From assembly GCA_002470165.1 (NCBI GenBank), contig DKNF01000102.1:1-6819 (forward strand): a stretch of 6,819 nt of DNA, read 5' to 3'. Shown here piece by piece: positions 1 to 5,668 of the stretch. The stretch comes from Betaproteobacteria bacterium UBA7395. GTDB taxonomy: Bacteria; Pseudomonadota; Gammaproteobacteria; Burkholderiales; Rhodocyclaceae. The position numbers and the translations under genes were made by a program. Positions within the stretch are counted from its first letter, which is position 1; each line of letters opens with the position of its first letter. Below the pieces are notes generated by a model. The model was not told where the DNA came from and did not search any database. It was given only the letters and a program-made list of their open reading frames with translations.

Positions 1-698
1 GCATTGCCGGCGCGTTCGCCGAGGCCGTTGACCGTGGTATTGACGTGCGTCGCCCCGGCCTTGCAGGCGGCCAGGGTGTTGGCCGTGGCCAGGCCCATGT
101 CGTCGTGGGCGTGCATCTCGATCTCCAGCCCGGTGCGGGCACGCAAGGTCGAAATGCGGTCAAAGGTGGTGAAGGGTTCGAGGATGCCCAGCGTATCGGC
201 AAAGCGCAGGCGGCGGGCACCGGCGCGTTCGGCGGTGGCGGCCAGCGCGCACAGGAAATCCAGGTCGGCGCGCGAGGCATCCTCGCAACCGACGCCGACT
301 TCCAGCCCGAGATCGAGCGCCATGCCGATGTAGCGCGGCAGCTCGCGTAGCAGCCAGCCGCGCTCCTGCTTCAGTTTGTAAGCCAGGTGCTGGTCGGACG
401 CCGGCACCGAAATGTCGATCAGGTGCGCGCCCAGATTGGCGCTGGCGGCGATGTCGGCCGCGTGCATGCGGCTCCACACCATCAGCCGGGCATTCAGGCC
501 GAGCCCGGCAACCGCCCGGACCGACTCGCGCTCCTCGGCGCCCATGGCCGGAATGCCGACCTCCAGCTCGGGCACGCCGATGGCGTCGAGGCGGCGGGCG
601 ATGTCCAGCTTTTCCGCCAGGGAAAAGGCAACACCGGCCGACTGCTCACCGTCGCGCAGGGTGGTGTCGTTGATGGTGACGAAGCTGGACTGGCTCAT
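1..698 (-). CDS. nifV: Homocitrate synthase NifV (N-terminal 232 codons, cut by the window edge)
   Basis: NifV condenses acetyl-CoA with 2-oxoglutarate to give homocitrate, the organic ligand of the nitrogenase FeMo cofactor; it is cytoplasmic. The visible part holds the TIM-barrel core of the isopropylmalate/homocitrate synthase family. The N-terminal signature DTTLRDGEQ is at residues 11-19, with the metal-binding Asp at 11 and the catalytic Arg at 15. The HxH metal pair is at His196 and His198 (MHAHDDMGL), and the second family signature begins at about 220 ([13 protein letters not shown]). Known NifV proteins are about 380 residues, so the C-terminal third lies outside the window. The ATG at 696-698 has an AAGGAG ribosome site 6 bp upstream (705-710). 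The nearby sigma-54 promoter and NifA site favour NifV over the paralogous LeuA or lysine-pathway enzymes. Confidence 0.93.
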   Translation of the reverse strand, partial: MSQSSFVTINDTTLRDGEQSAGVAFSLAEKLDIARRLDAIGVPELEVGIPAMGAEERESVRAVAGLGLNARLMVWSRMHAADIAASANLGAHLIDISVPASDQHLAYKLKQERGWLLRELPRYIGMALDLGLEVGVGCEDASRADLDFLCALAATAERAGARRLRFADTLGILEPFTTFDRISTLRARTGLEIEMHAHDDMGLATANTLAACKAGATHVNTTVNGLGERAGN

Positions 699-704
699 GG
701 GAAT

Positions 705-710
705 CTCCTT
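705..710 (-). promoter_or_regulatory. Ribosome-binding site of nifV
   Basis: A perfect AAGGAG lies 6 bp before the nifV ATG and fixes that start. It falls right at the transcription start predicted from the -12 element (about 711), so the leader would be only about 13 nt. Confidence 0.8.
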
Positions 711-721
711 GCAATGTGTCT

Positions 722-737
722 AGCAAGGGGGGTGCCA
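722..737 (-). promoter_or_regulatory. Sigma-54 (-24/-12) promoter of nifV
   Basis: The minus strand reads TGGCAC, five C residues, then TTGCT. This matches the sigma-54 consensus TGGCAC-N5-TTGCW at every fixed position. The GC of the -12 element sits about 12 bp from a start near 711, directly before the nifV ribosome site. Sigma-54 promoters need an enhancer-binding protein, here most likely NifA, whose site lies upstream. The stretch of about 40 bp between them (741-780) is AT-rich, as expected where DNA is bent (IHF), but I find no clean IHF consensus. Confidence 0.9.
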
Positions 738-797
738 GTTTTTAACTAACTGAATTTTAACGACTAATTTATTGCGGTTTGGTTCTGGTGCCTCGCT

Positions 798-813
798 TGT
801 CGCAAAGCCGACA
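798..813 (-). promoter_or_regulatory. NifA upstream activator sequence (TGT-N10-ACA)
   Basis: The site is an exact TGT-N10-ACA match on either strand, inside a larger perfect palindrome (TTGTCG, 6 bp, CGACAA at 797-814). Its centre is about 95 bp upstream of the predicted nifV start, in the usual range for NifA sites. It sits in the 139-bp gap between the HD-domain gene and nifV, 24 bp after the HD gene's stop. The hairpin could be read as a terminator of the HD gene, but no T-tract follows it. Confidence 0.85.
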
Positions 814-837
814 AAACGCCTGGCCGCTCTGGCGGGA

Positions 838-1431
838 TCAGTCCTGAGACGGCCGGGTACGGTAGTGGGCTTCGGCCATGCCGGCCGCCGCTTCCCACAG
901 CGCCGGTGCGCCTGCTTCGATCGGTGGGCGGCAGCGGGCGGTGATCTGGTCGAGCGTGACCGCGCATTCCACCCAGGTGCCGCCGTCGGTGGCGGCGTTG
1001 TGCAGCATCGGCTGGAAACGGTCCAGCGCCTTGGCGAATCGGGCGTCGTCGCTTTCCGCCGCCTCGAATTCGAGCCACAGCTCGTGGAACTCGGCCGCCT
1101 GCGCTTCCGGCAGCAGGCCGAAGATGCGTTCGGCGGCCAGGCGTTCGCGCTCGGCCTGCCCGGCATGCGTCGCCGGGACGTGGAAGGGTACGTCGCCAGC
1201 GTCGATCTCGACGATGTCGTGAATCAGCAGCATCTTGACGACGCGCAGCACATCGACCGAGCCGGCGGCGTGTTCGGCCAGCACCAGCGCGTACAGTGCC
1301 AGATGCCAGGAGTGCTCGGCACTGTTTTCGCGTCGCGAGCGGTCGATCAGCGGCGACAGGCGGACGACATTCTTGAGCCGGTCGATTTCCTTGAGGAAGT
1401 CCAGTTGCCGTTGCAGATCGGCGGGGGTCAC
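838..1431 (-). CDS. HD-domain phosphohydrolase, YfbR/HDDC2-like
   Basis: The 197-aa product matches the HD_3 group that includes E. coli YfbR and human HDDC2, metal-dependent hydrolases best known as 5'-deoxynucleotidases acting on dNMPs. The metal ligands can be followed: His40 (ENSAEHSWH), His71-Asp72 ([10 protein letters not shown]) and probably Asp137 (AKALDRF), close to the YfbR pattern. Exact substrate is not readable from sequence. The start is a GTG at 1429-1431 that overlaps the TGA of the upstream VF530 gene (GTGA), with GGAG 8 bp before it. The two genes are therefore probably co-transcribed and translationally coupled. The frame stays open further upstream, but that part overlaps VF530 and reads as low-complexity Arg/Pro sequence, so I reject a longer form. 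Confidence 0.85.
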   Translation of the reverse strand: MTPADLQRQLDFLKEIDRLKNVVRLSPLIDRSRRENSAEHSWHLALYALVLAEHAAGSVDVLRVVKMLLIHDIVEIDAGDVPFHVPATHAGQAERERLAAERIFGLLPEAQAAEFHELWLEFEAAESDDARFAKALDRFQPMLHNAATDGGTWVECAVTLDQITARCRPPIEAGAPALWEAAAGMAEAHYRTRPSQD

Positions 1432-1901
1432 GACTTTCTCCACTTCGCCCAGGGATCGGCATTGTCCGGCGCAGCAGCACGATTCGCCGGCCGCCGCTCC
1501 GGGCCTTTGCGCTGGCCGGCATCGCGGTCGTGGGCGGCGGCTTTCCGCGCGCGTTTTTCGCGCAGGCGCTCGGCATCCTCCAGGCTCAATTCGGCCGGCT
1601 CGCCCGGCTGCTGATCGCGGGGAATGATGCGGTCCCGGGGCGGCAGCTCGAACTGCTCGGCCGACGCGCGCGGCAGGCTCTTGAACTGGTACAGGTAAAA
1701 AGCCTCGACCTTCTCCCGCGCCCAGTCCGTCTTCTTGAGGAACTTCACGCTGGATTCGATGCTGGGATTGTTGTTGAAGCAATTGATGTTCAGGTAGGCG
1801 TAGAGGATGTCGAAGCCGTAGTGATCGACGATCTCCGTCAGCAGTTGCTTCAGGCTGAGGCCATGCAGCGGGTTGTTCTGGTAATCGATATCGGTATTCA
1901 T
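1428..1901 (-). CDS. VF530 (DUF2132) family protein with a long charged C-terminal tail
   Basis: Residues about 9-76 form the VF530/DUF2132 domain, recognisable from [20 protein letters not shown]-like [10 protein letters not shown] and [18 protein letters not shown]. The Vibrio fischeri founder is a small four-helix protein whose fold has been compared with DNA-binding domains; the cellular role is unknown. Family members are often near domain length. This one is 157 aa, with an extra 80 residues rich in Arg, Glu, Asp and Ala that look disordered and could bind nucleic acid (inference). The ATG at 1899-1901 begins a typical N-terminus. An in-frame ATG 63 bp upstream adds atypical residues. 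No good Shine-Dalgarno is visible before either. The gene is first in a two-gene unit with the HD gene and is divergent from the ParB-like gene. Confidence 0.88.
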   Translation of the reverse strand: MNTDIDYQNNPLHGLSLKQLLTEIVDHYGFDILYAYLNINCFNNNPSIESSVKFLKKTDWAREKVEAFYLYQFKSLPRASAEQFELPPRDRIIPRDQQPGEPAELSLEDAERLREKRARKAAAHDRDAGQRKGPERRPANRAAAPDNADPWAKWRKS

Positions 1902-1974
1902 GGCGCAGGATTGCAGAGGATGGGATTCAAGGCGGTTGTAAAAAGGCGTGAAAACGACGAACATGCCGCCCCCC

Positions 1975-1983
1975 TGTTATACC
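1975..1983 (+). promoter_or_regulatory. Possible extended -10 promoter for the ParB-like gene
   Basis: The 99-bp divergent spacer (1902-2000) contains TGTTATACC, an extended -10 pattern, 17 bp before the ParB-like ATG. No good -35 lies 17 bp upstream (CGACGA). The implied leader is only about 10 nt and there is no Shine-Dalgarno before the ATG, so translation could be nearly leaderless. I find no convincing promoter for the VF530 gene on the other strand and no sigma-54 site. Confidence 0.3.
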
Positions 1984-2000
1984 CGAATTTTCTCCCCGCC

Positions 2001-2897
2001 ATGGCTTTCAAGAACAGTCCCTTCCGCTTCCAGATGGTCGACGTGTCCCTGCTCGATCCCGATCCCGCACACGTCCGCCAAAGCATCAACGAGGAGGCGC
2101 TCAAGGGGCTGACCAACGCGGTGCGCAAGCTGGGCATCATCCAGCCCATCATCGTCCGCCCGGCGGCCAATGACCGTTACTCGGTCATTGCCGGCGAGCG
2201 CCGGCGCCAGGCGGCGATTCAGGCGGGCGAAACCCAGGTGCCGGTCATCGTCCGCGACTGTACCGATGAGGACGCGCTGGAAGTGCGGGTTTTCGAAAAC
2301 ATCGGCCTGGGCGTCCGCTCGGCGCTCGAACCGCGCGACATGGCCACGGCCATCCAGGCCATCGCCCAGCGTTTCGCGTCACCCGAAGAAGCCGCCCAAT
2401 ACTTCGGCCGCGCCCCGACCTGGCTGGCCCAGGCCACAGCCGCCGCCAACCTGTCGGAAAAAGTCACCGCCCTGCTGGATGCGGGAAAGATTTCCAGCAC
2501 CGGCGCCGCCGTGCAACTGGAAAAACTGGCCAGGAAGAACGAAGCCAAGGCGGAATCCCTGATCGAGCAGATCGAGCAGTTGCCGGACGGCGAAAAGATG
2601 TCGAAGAAGGACATGGACGAAGTCCTCGCCCCCGCCCGCAGCGAACCCGCCGAAGCGGCGCCATCACCCGCTGCGCCGACACCGTCAGCCAGCCAACCCG
2701 AGCCGGCAACTGCCGCGACCGATACGCCGCCCTGGGAAGCGCCGCCCGAAGGCCCTCAACCTACGCCTATGCCCCGCACCAAGGTCAATCCCGGCAAGGT
2801 GAAGCTGGTGGCTGAACTCCTCGGCTTGAGCGAGGAAGATGAAGAAACGATCCTGGCGCGGCTGATTGACGAGTTCTTGTCGCTGAGGGGAGGTTGA
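2001..2897 (+). CDS. Orphan ParB/RepB/Spo0J-family DNA-binding protein
   Basis: The 298-aa product has ParB architecture. An N-terminal ParB/Srx-like CTPase domain covers about residues 10-110, with the GERRR box at 65-69 (SVIAGERRRQAA). A helix-turn-helix region follows at about 125-185 (AAQYFGRAPTWLAQATAAANL, then GKISSTGAAVQLEKLA). A Pro/Ala-rich linker spans about 212-255 and a short acidic helix at the C-terminus (about 262-296) may dimerise. ParB proteins load onto DNA at a parS-like site and slide as CTP clamps. There is no ParA neighbour, so a role in regulation, nucleoid occlusion or a former mobile element is possible. The ENIQR-type phosphate motif is altered to ENIGLGVR (99-106), three residues longer. 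The frame is open far upstream, but the ParB homology begins just after the ATG at 2001. Confidence 0.85.
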   Translation: MAFKNSPFRFQMVDVSLLDPDPAHVRQSINEEALKGLTNAVRKLGIIQPIIVRPAANDRYSVIAGERRRQAAIQAGETQVPVIVRDCTDEDALEVRVFENIGLGVRSALEPRDMATAIQAIAQRFASPEEAAQYFGRAPTWLAQATAAANLSEKVTALLDAGKISSTGAAVQLEKLARKNEAKAESLIEQIEQLPDGEKMSKKDMDEVLAPARSEPAEAAPSPAAPTPSASQPEPATAATDTPPWEAPPEGPQPTPMPRTKVNPGKVKLVAELLGLSEEDEETILARLIDEFLSLRGG

Positions 2898-2973
2898 GTT
2901 CGGCAATAGCTGACAAACACCCGGTAGCTGTCGAGACAGGAGTACATGGCATTCCCATGTGCGCCGTTGAGTC
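2898..2973. other. Spacer after the ParB-like gene with two small palindromes
   Basis: The spacer holds two perfect inverted repeats. CTGTC-GA-GACAG is at 2928-2939. ACATGG, 5 nt, CCATGT is at 2944-2960. Neither is followed by a T-tract on either strand, so they are poor intrinsic terminators. They could be protein-binding sites or chance. No gene is seen. Confidence 0.35.
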
Positions 2974-3090
2974 TCACAAACCTAGCTTATCAGCCAGTTT
3001 CTGCTTCTCGGCCTTGGACGGTGCTAAACAGGTGCTCGGAGTTGCCGAAGCGACGTATCTACGAATAGGAGGCTGGACCTCTACTTGATC
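2974..3090 (-). pseudogene. Out-of-frame continuation of fic (possible lost C-terminal tail)
   Basis: Just after the last codons of fic the -1 frame is open for 38 codons (starting DQVEVQPPIRRY, ending KQKLADKLGL) to a TGA at 2974-2976. It has protein-like composition and no start codon or ribosome site of its own. It follows directly on an A6-TT-G4 run (minus strand; plus strand 3090-3101), so adding one base there would join it to Fic as KKLG-DQVEV. The joined protein would be about 465 aa. Alternatives are a chance open stretch, a sequencing error in a homopolymer, a real one-base deletion, or slippage on the A6 run. I treat it as a candidate only. Confidence 0.4.
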
Positions 3091-4370
3091 CCCAATTTTT
3101 TACTGAGTTGATATCTCGCGAGGGCATTATCCCTGATCGCCTTCACTAGCTGCTTAAGCTGCTCAGGTGTTATATCCACGTCTCCAGCTGGATAGAGATT
3201 TGGCAACAGCGAGCCGAGAGCATGGACGGGAAAGCCAACGCGAACCTTGCCTTTGGGTGAGTCCGACACAAGAAATCCCTCGTCCAGGAGTTTGCTGAGT
3301 ACGTCTCTGGCGGACCTCTCATTGAGGCCTGTGATCCGAGGAGCTTCACCTCGTTCAAACTCGCCCATCCCGAAAGCGTGAAGGAAGAGGTAAACGGATT
3401 CTGGCTTTAAATCAAAGCGGACCCGACGGAAGTAACCCTCGGCGCGCGCCTGAAAGTTTTCGAGGGCAAACATTGATCCCATGTATTTGGCCTGATCAAT
3501 GGCTGTTTGAAGGGCGTAGGTGCAGAACTCTGCCAATCGCTTCTCCGACAAGTTTCCGCGACCATCGAGATCGCCCATTCGAGGTTCGTCTGCTCTGGCC
3601 AACTGCGCTTTGTACTCGTCAGATGTTTTCGCGAATCCTCGTGACATTGACCACAGACATGACCCGTTGACGCCGCACGCCCGAAGCATGGCGTCGAGAG
3701 TGATTCGTGCAACACGACCGTTTCCGTCCAGGAATGGGTGAATCCATGCAAGGCGATGGTGTGCGGCGAATGACGAAACGATGCCATCGAGCTTGGATAT
3801 GCCGCCTTTCTTTGCCCATTCAAGCCGGCGTCCGTAGACCTGCATATAGCGATCCAGGAAGCGATCAAGCCTCTCTGCCTTTGGGGCCAGGTGTCGGCCC
3901 ACCTGTACCTCCTTGGTGCGGAATTCTCCCGGTGTCATCATGGAGCCGTCGCTAAGTTTCAGAAGGTCATCTGGCAAGTGTTGTCCGAAGACACGATGAA
4001 CTTCGAGAAGAAAGGGAAGAAGCGATTCTTGATCAAGTGACCGTTGCTTTGCCCAGCGATCTGCCTCGATGTGAGCAAATGCGAGACTTTGCAAATCCTT
4101 CGTCTCAACCTTCTCAGTGGCTTCCTGCAACGCCTGCTCGATGTCGATTGGCAATGTTTTGTGCCCTTCGATCAGGTTGCTGTAGTAGCAGTTCATATTC
4201 TCGACTAGTGTTGAAAGGCTGCGTGCAGTCGAGGGAACGAGCGCGGCGTCGAGGCATGCAGAAGCCTCAGAAAGCTCAGCGGCGAGACCGATGAGGTCGT
4301 TGTAAACGGGGCGAATACCATCTATGACCAATGGCTCCATCTGAACTGGGTTGTCGTAAAAATCAACCAT
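3081..4370 (-). CDS. fic: Fic-domain AMP-transferase, class II (self-inhibited)
   Basis: Fic proteins usually transfer AMP from ATP to Ser, Thr or Tyr hydroxyls of target proteins. The 429-aa product has the full catalytic motif at residues 211-222 (HPFLDGNGRVAR), with catalytic His211 and phosphate-binding Arg219. An N-terminal inhibitory helix carries S-x-x-x-E-G at 64-69 (SNLIEG), whose Glu68 normally blocks ATP binding; this makes it class II, needing no separate antitoxin. A Fic_N-like region precedes the core, and a probable winged helix follows at about 345-385 (LNERSARDVLSKLLDEGFLV). The start ATG at 4368-4370 has GAGGTG 5 bp upstream. Base composition is clearly less GC-rich than in neighbouring genes, suggesting acquisition by transfer. 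The C-terminus may be shortened by a frameshift (see 2974-3090). The target is unknown. Confidence 0.9.
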   Translation of the reverse strand: MVDFYDNPVQMEPLVIDGIRPVYNDLIGLAAELSEASACLDAALVPSTARSLSTLVENMNCYYSNLIEGHKTLPIDIEQALQEATEKVETKDLQSLAFAHIEADRWAKQRSLDQESLLPFLLEVHRVFGQHLPDDLLKLSDGSMMTPGEFRTKEVQVGRHLAPKAERLDRFLDRYMQVYGRRLEWAKKGGISKLDGIVSSFAAHHRLAWIHPFLDGNGRVARITLDAMLRACGVNGSCLWSMSRGFAKTSDEYKAQLARADEPRMGDLDGRGNLSEKRLAEFCTYALQTAIDQAKYMGSMFALENFQARAEGYFRRVRFDLKPESVYLFLHAFGMGEFERGEAPRITGLNERSARDVLSKLLDEGFLVSDSPKGKVRVGFPVHALGSLLPNLYPAGDVDITPEQLKQLVKAIRDNALARYQLSKKLGIK

Positions 4371-4375
4371 TTTTG

Positions 4376-4381
4376 CACCTC
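4376..4381 (-). promoter_or_regulatory. Ribosome-binding site of fic
   Basis: GAGGTG lies 5 bp upstream of the fic ATG and supports that start. Confidence 0.7.
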
Positions 4382-4404
4382 GTTTTCTGCCGATATTTTT
4401 GCCT

Positions 4405-4410
4405 ATTATA
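4405..4410 (-). promoter_or_regulatory. Candidate -10 element of fic
   Basis: A perfect TATAAT on the minus strand would place the start near 4398 and give a leader of about 28 nt. The hexamer 17 bp upstream (GCAAAG) is a poor -35, so the promoter may need an activator or the AT-rich upstream DNA. The 110 bp from 4371 to 4480 are only about 31% GC by my count. Confidence 0.5.
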
Positions 4411-4416
4411 AATCTT

Positions 4417-4428
4417 GTATTTCAATAC
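4417..4428. promoter_or_regulatory. 12-bp palindrome inside the fic promoter spacer
   Basis: GTATT-TC-AATAC is a perfect 5+5 inverted repeat just upstream of the TATAAT, where a repressor would block RNA polymerase. Its role as an operator is inference. Confidence 0.35.
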
Positions 4429-4434
4429 TTTGCT

Positions 4435-4579
4435 TTACTTTGTAAGTGAAATTTTACCGATCTTTATTCCGATTTTTGCGCCGATGTTCCTGCTGAAGTC
4501 ATAGCCGAACTTTCGTACCACAGCCGCAAGAGTTCTGATTGAACCACTGATAGGCTCATCGCCCAGCTAGCACTAGCAT
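4435..4579 (-). pseudogene. Possible small gene upstream of fic, frameshifted
   Basis: An ATG at 4577-4579 has a perfect AAGGAG 8 bp upstream (4588-4593) but opens a frame of only seven codons (MLVLAGR, stop at 4556-4558). One frame over, 43 codons are open from 4566 to a TAA at 4435-4437, with natural-looking protein (SIRTLAAVVRKFGYDFSRN, then an IGxK repeat). Removing one G from the GGG at about 4561-4563 would fuse them into a 47-aa basic protein. I do not recognise it. It has no S-x-x-x-E-G/N motif, so it is not a VbhA-type Fic antitoxin. It may be a gene remnant, a leader peptide plus chance frame, or nothing. Confidence 0.3.
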
Positions 4580-4594
4580 GGCGACCGCTCCTTC

Positions 4595-4629
4595 CTGTCA
4601 CGAGAATCAGTAATCGGTTATAAACTGAT
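4595..4629 (+). promoter_or_regulatory. Candidate promoter and operator of the MBL-fold gene
   Basis: CTGTCA (4595-4600, 4 of 6 to the -35 consensus) and TATAAA (4619-4624) are 18 bp apart. An inverted repeat, ATCAGT at 4606-4611 and ACTGAT at 4624-4629, spans the -10 with an 18-bp repeat spacing, a plausible repressor site. Start would be near 4631. Confidence 0.4.
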
Positions 4630-4638
4630 CGCCCTGAC

Positions 4639-4646
4639 GGAGGAGG
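4639..4646 (+). promoter_or_regulatory. Ribosome-binding site of the MBL-fold gene
   Basis: GGAGGAGG lies 8 bp before the ATG at 4655 and settles that start. Confidence 0.8.
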
Positions 4647-4654
4647 AAGACTCA

Positions 4655-5587
4655 ATGAAAAGAATTCTGCTGGCGCTGACTGGCGCCATGATGCTGTTTG
4701 TCCAGACCGTTCGCGCCGAGGCAGTGCTGACGGTCGATCAGCTTGGCAACGGGGTGTTTGCGCTGATCGGCCAGACGGCGGGTCGCTTGTATGGGAATTT
4801 TGGCTTGAATGCCAATTACGGGGTGATCGATACGCCGGAAGGGGCCATCCTGATTGATTCGGGGGCGTCCAGCGTTGCTGCCAGGCTGCTCGATGGCGAA
4901 GCCCGCAGGCTGACCGGCAAGCCGGTCAAATGGGTGATCAACACCGGCGTTCAGGATCATCGCTGGCTGGGCAACGCCTATTTTGCCGCGCAGGGTGCGC
5001 AGATCATCGCGCTGCAGCGCACGGCGACGGACCAGGCGCGTCTTGGCCAGGGGCAGATCGAGTCGCTGGCGCGCGAGCTGAAGGAGCAGATGGATGGCAC
5101 GCTACCGGCGCCGGCTGCTCAGCCGCTGACGGGCGACATGCAGACGCTGACCCTCGGTGGGCGCACGCTGGTGTTGCGTTACTTAGGGCATGCCCATTTT
5201 GCCGGCGATGCCGTGGTCTGGTTGCCGCAGGAGAAAATCCTGTTTTCTGGCGACCTGATTTATGTCGACCGTTTGCTCGGCATCCTGCCCGAGAGCAATG
5301 CCGAAACCTGGCTGGCGGCGTACCGGCAGGCGGTCGCCTTGCAGCCGGCGCGCATCGTGCCCGGTCACGGCCGCGTCTGCGATGTCGCCCAGGCCCAGCG
5401 CGAAACGGCTGACTATCTGGCTTTCGTCGTCGGCGGCGTGAAGAAATTCGCCGAGGACATGGCGGGGGTGGATGCCGCTGTCGCCGCCTTGAACGATGCG
5501 CCCGCGTTCAGGCATCTGCGTAATTTCGATGATTTGCACCGGGGCAATGTCAATCGCGCTTATTTGCGCTTCGAGTCGACGCAGTAG
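4655..5587 (+). CDS. Exported metallo-beta-lactamase-fold protein with a degenerate metal site
   Basis: The 310-aa product starts with a signal peptide (Lys-Arg, a hydrophobic stretch to about residue 19, likely cleavage after VRA at 19-21), so it probably works in the periplasm. The MBL fold is clear: LIDSGASS near 66-73, then NTGVQDH at 96-102 where the family has N-T-H-x-H-x-D-H, GHAHFAGD at 178-185 with a ligand-type His179, FSGD with Asp200, and PGHG with His238. Asp101 and His102 remain, but the two histidines of the HxH pair are replaced by Gly and Gln. Its closest look is to the exported SoxH-like or quinoprotein-associated MBL hydrolases, but I cannot assign a substrate. It may be a one-metal enzyme or a non-catalytic binding protein. 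It is transcribed alone. Confidence 0.85.
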   Translation: MKRILLALTGAMMLFVQTVRAEAVLTVDQLGNGVFALIGQTAGRLYGNFGLNANYGVIDTPEGAILIDSGASSVAARLLDGEARRLTGKPVKWVINTGVQDHRWLGNAYFAAQGAQIIALQRTATDQARLGQGQIESLARELKEQMDGTLPAPAAQPLTGDMQTLTLGGRTLVLRYLGHAHFAGDAVVWLPQEKILFSGDLIYVDRLLGILPESNAETWLAAYRQAVALQPARIVPGHGRVCDVAQAQRETADYLAFVVGGVKKFAEDMAGVDAAVAALNDAPAFRHLRNFDDLHRGNVNRAYLRFESTQ

Positions 5588-5604
5588 TTCCGCCCGCCCG
5601 GTCT

Positions 5605-5626
5605 GCGGTGCCTCGGGCGCCGCTTT
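5605..5626 (+). terminator. Probable intrinsic terminator of the MBL-fold gene
   Basis: GCGGTGCC, loop TCG, GGCGCCGC forms an 8-bp GC-rich stem with one G-U pair, starting 18 nt after the stop and followed by TTT. The T-tract is short, so termination may be partial. It lies in the convergent gap before the next minus-strand gene. Confidence 0.45.
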
Positions 5627-5668
5627 GCTGCCATGGCCAAGTTCGTGCGTCTGGGCTTCGCAAGCCGC

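Larger units (their letters stand above)
4383..4485 (-). repeat. Three tandem 12-bp repeats plus one separate copy upstream of fic
   Basis: Read on the minus strand, ATCGGCGCAAAA (4474-4485), ATCGGAATAAAG (4462-4473) and ATCGGTAAAATT (4450-4461) follow one another with an exact 12-bp period and an invariant ATCGG. A fourth copy, ATCGGCAGAAAA at 4383-4394, matches the first at 10 of 12 positions and lies just after the predicted fic start point. The pattern resembles an iteron-type or operator array that one protein could occupy on one face of the helix. The tandem copies also fall inside a broken small reading frame, where they would encode an IGxK repeat, so coding low complexity is an alternative. 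Confidence 0.55.

Noticed and set aside
772..1614. Long plus-strand open frame opposite the HD-domain gene
   Set aside because: It is the antisense shadow of the HD and VF530 genes in high-GC DNA; it has no family features and would overlap recognisable proteins throughout.
1432..1782. N-terminal extension of the HD gene to an upstream ATG
   Set aside because: The added part is Arg/Pro/Ala-rich and lies wholly over the VF530 coding frame, while a GTG with ribosome site exists at the stop overlap.
1530..2000. 157-codon upstream extension of the ParB-like gene
   Set aside because: It runs antisense through VF530, and ParB homology starts only after the ATG at 2001.
2894..3088. 64-codon plus-strand frame between the ParB-like gene and fic
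   Set aside because: No ribosome site or recognisable features; it lies opposite the out-of-frame fic tail, which looks more protein-like.
4566..4577. GCTAG-CA-CTAGC palindrome as an operator
   Set aside because: Short, at no clear promoter position, and it overlaps the start of the small broken frame; likely chance.
4435..4579. Small frame upstream of fic as a VbhA-type antitoxin
   Set aside because: It lacks the S/T-x-x-x-E-G/N inhibitory motif, and Fic already carries that motif internally at residues 64-69.
5654..5666. GGCTT-CGC-AAGCC hairpin as terminator of the 322-aa gene
   Set aside because: Only a 5-bp stem and no T-tract on the minus strand.
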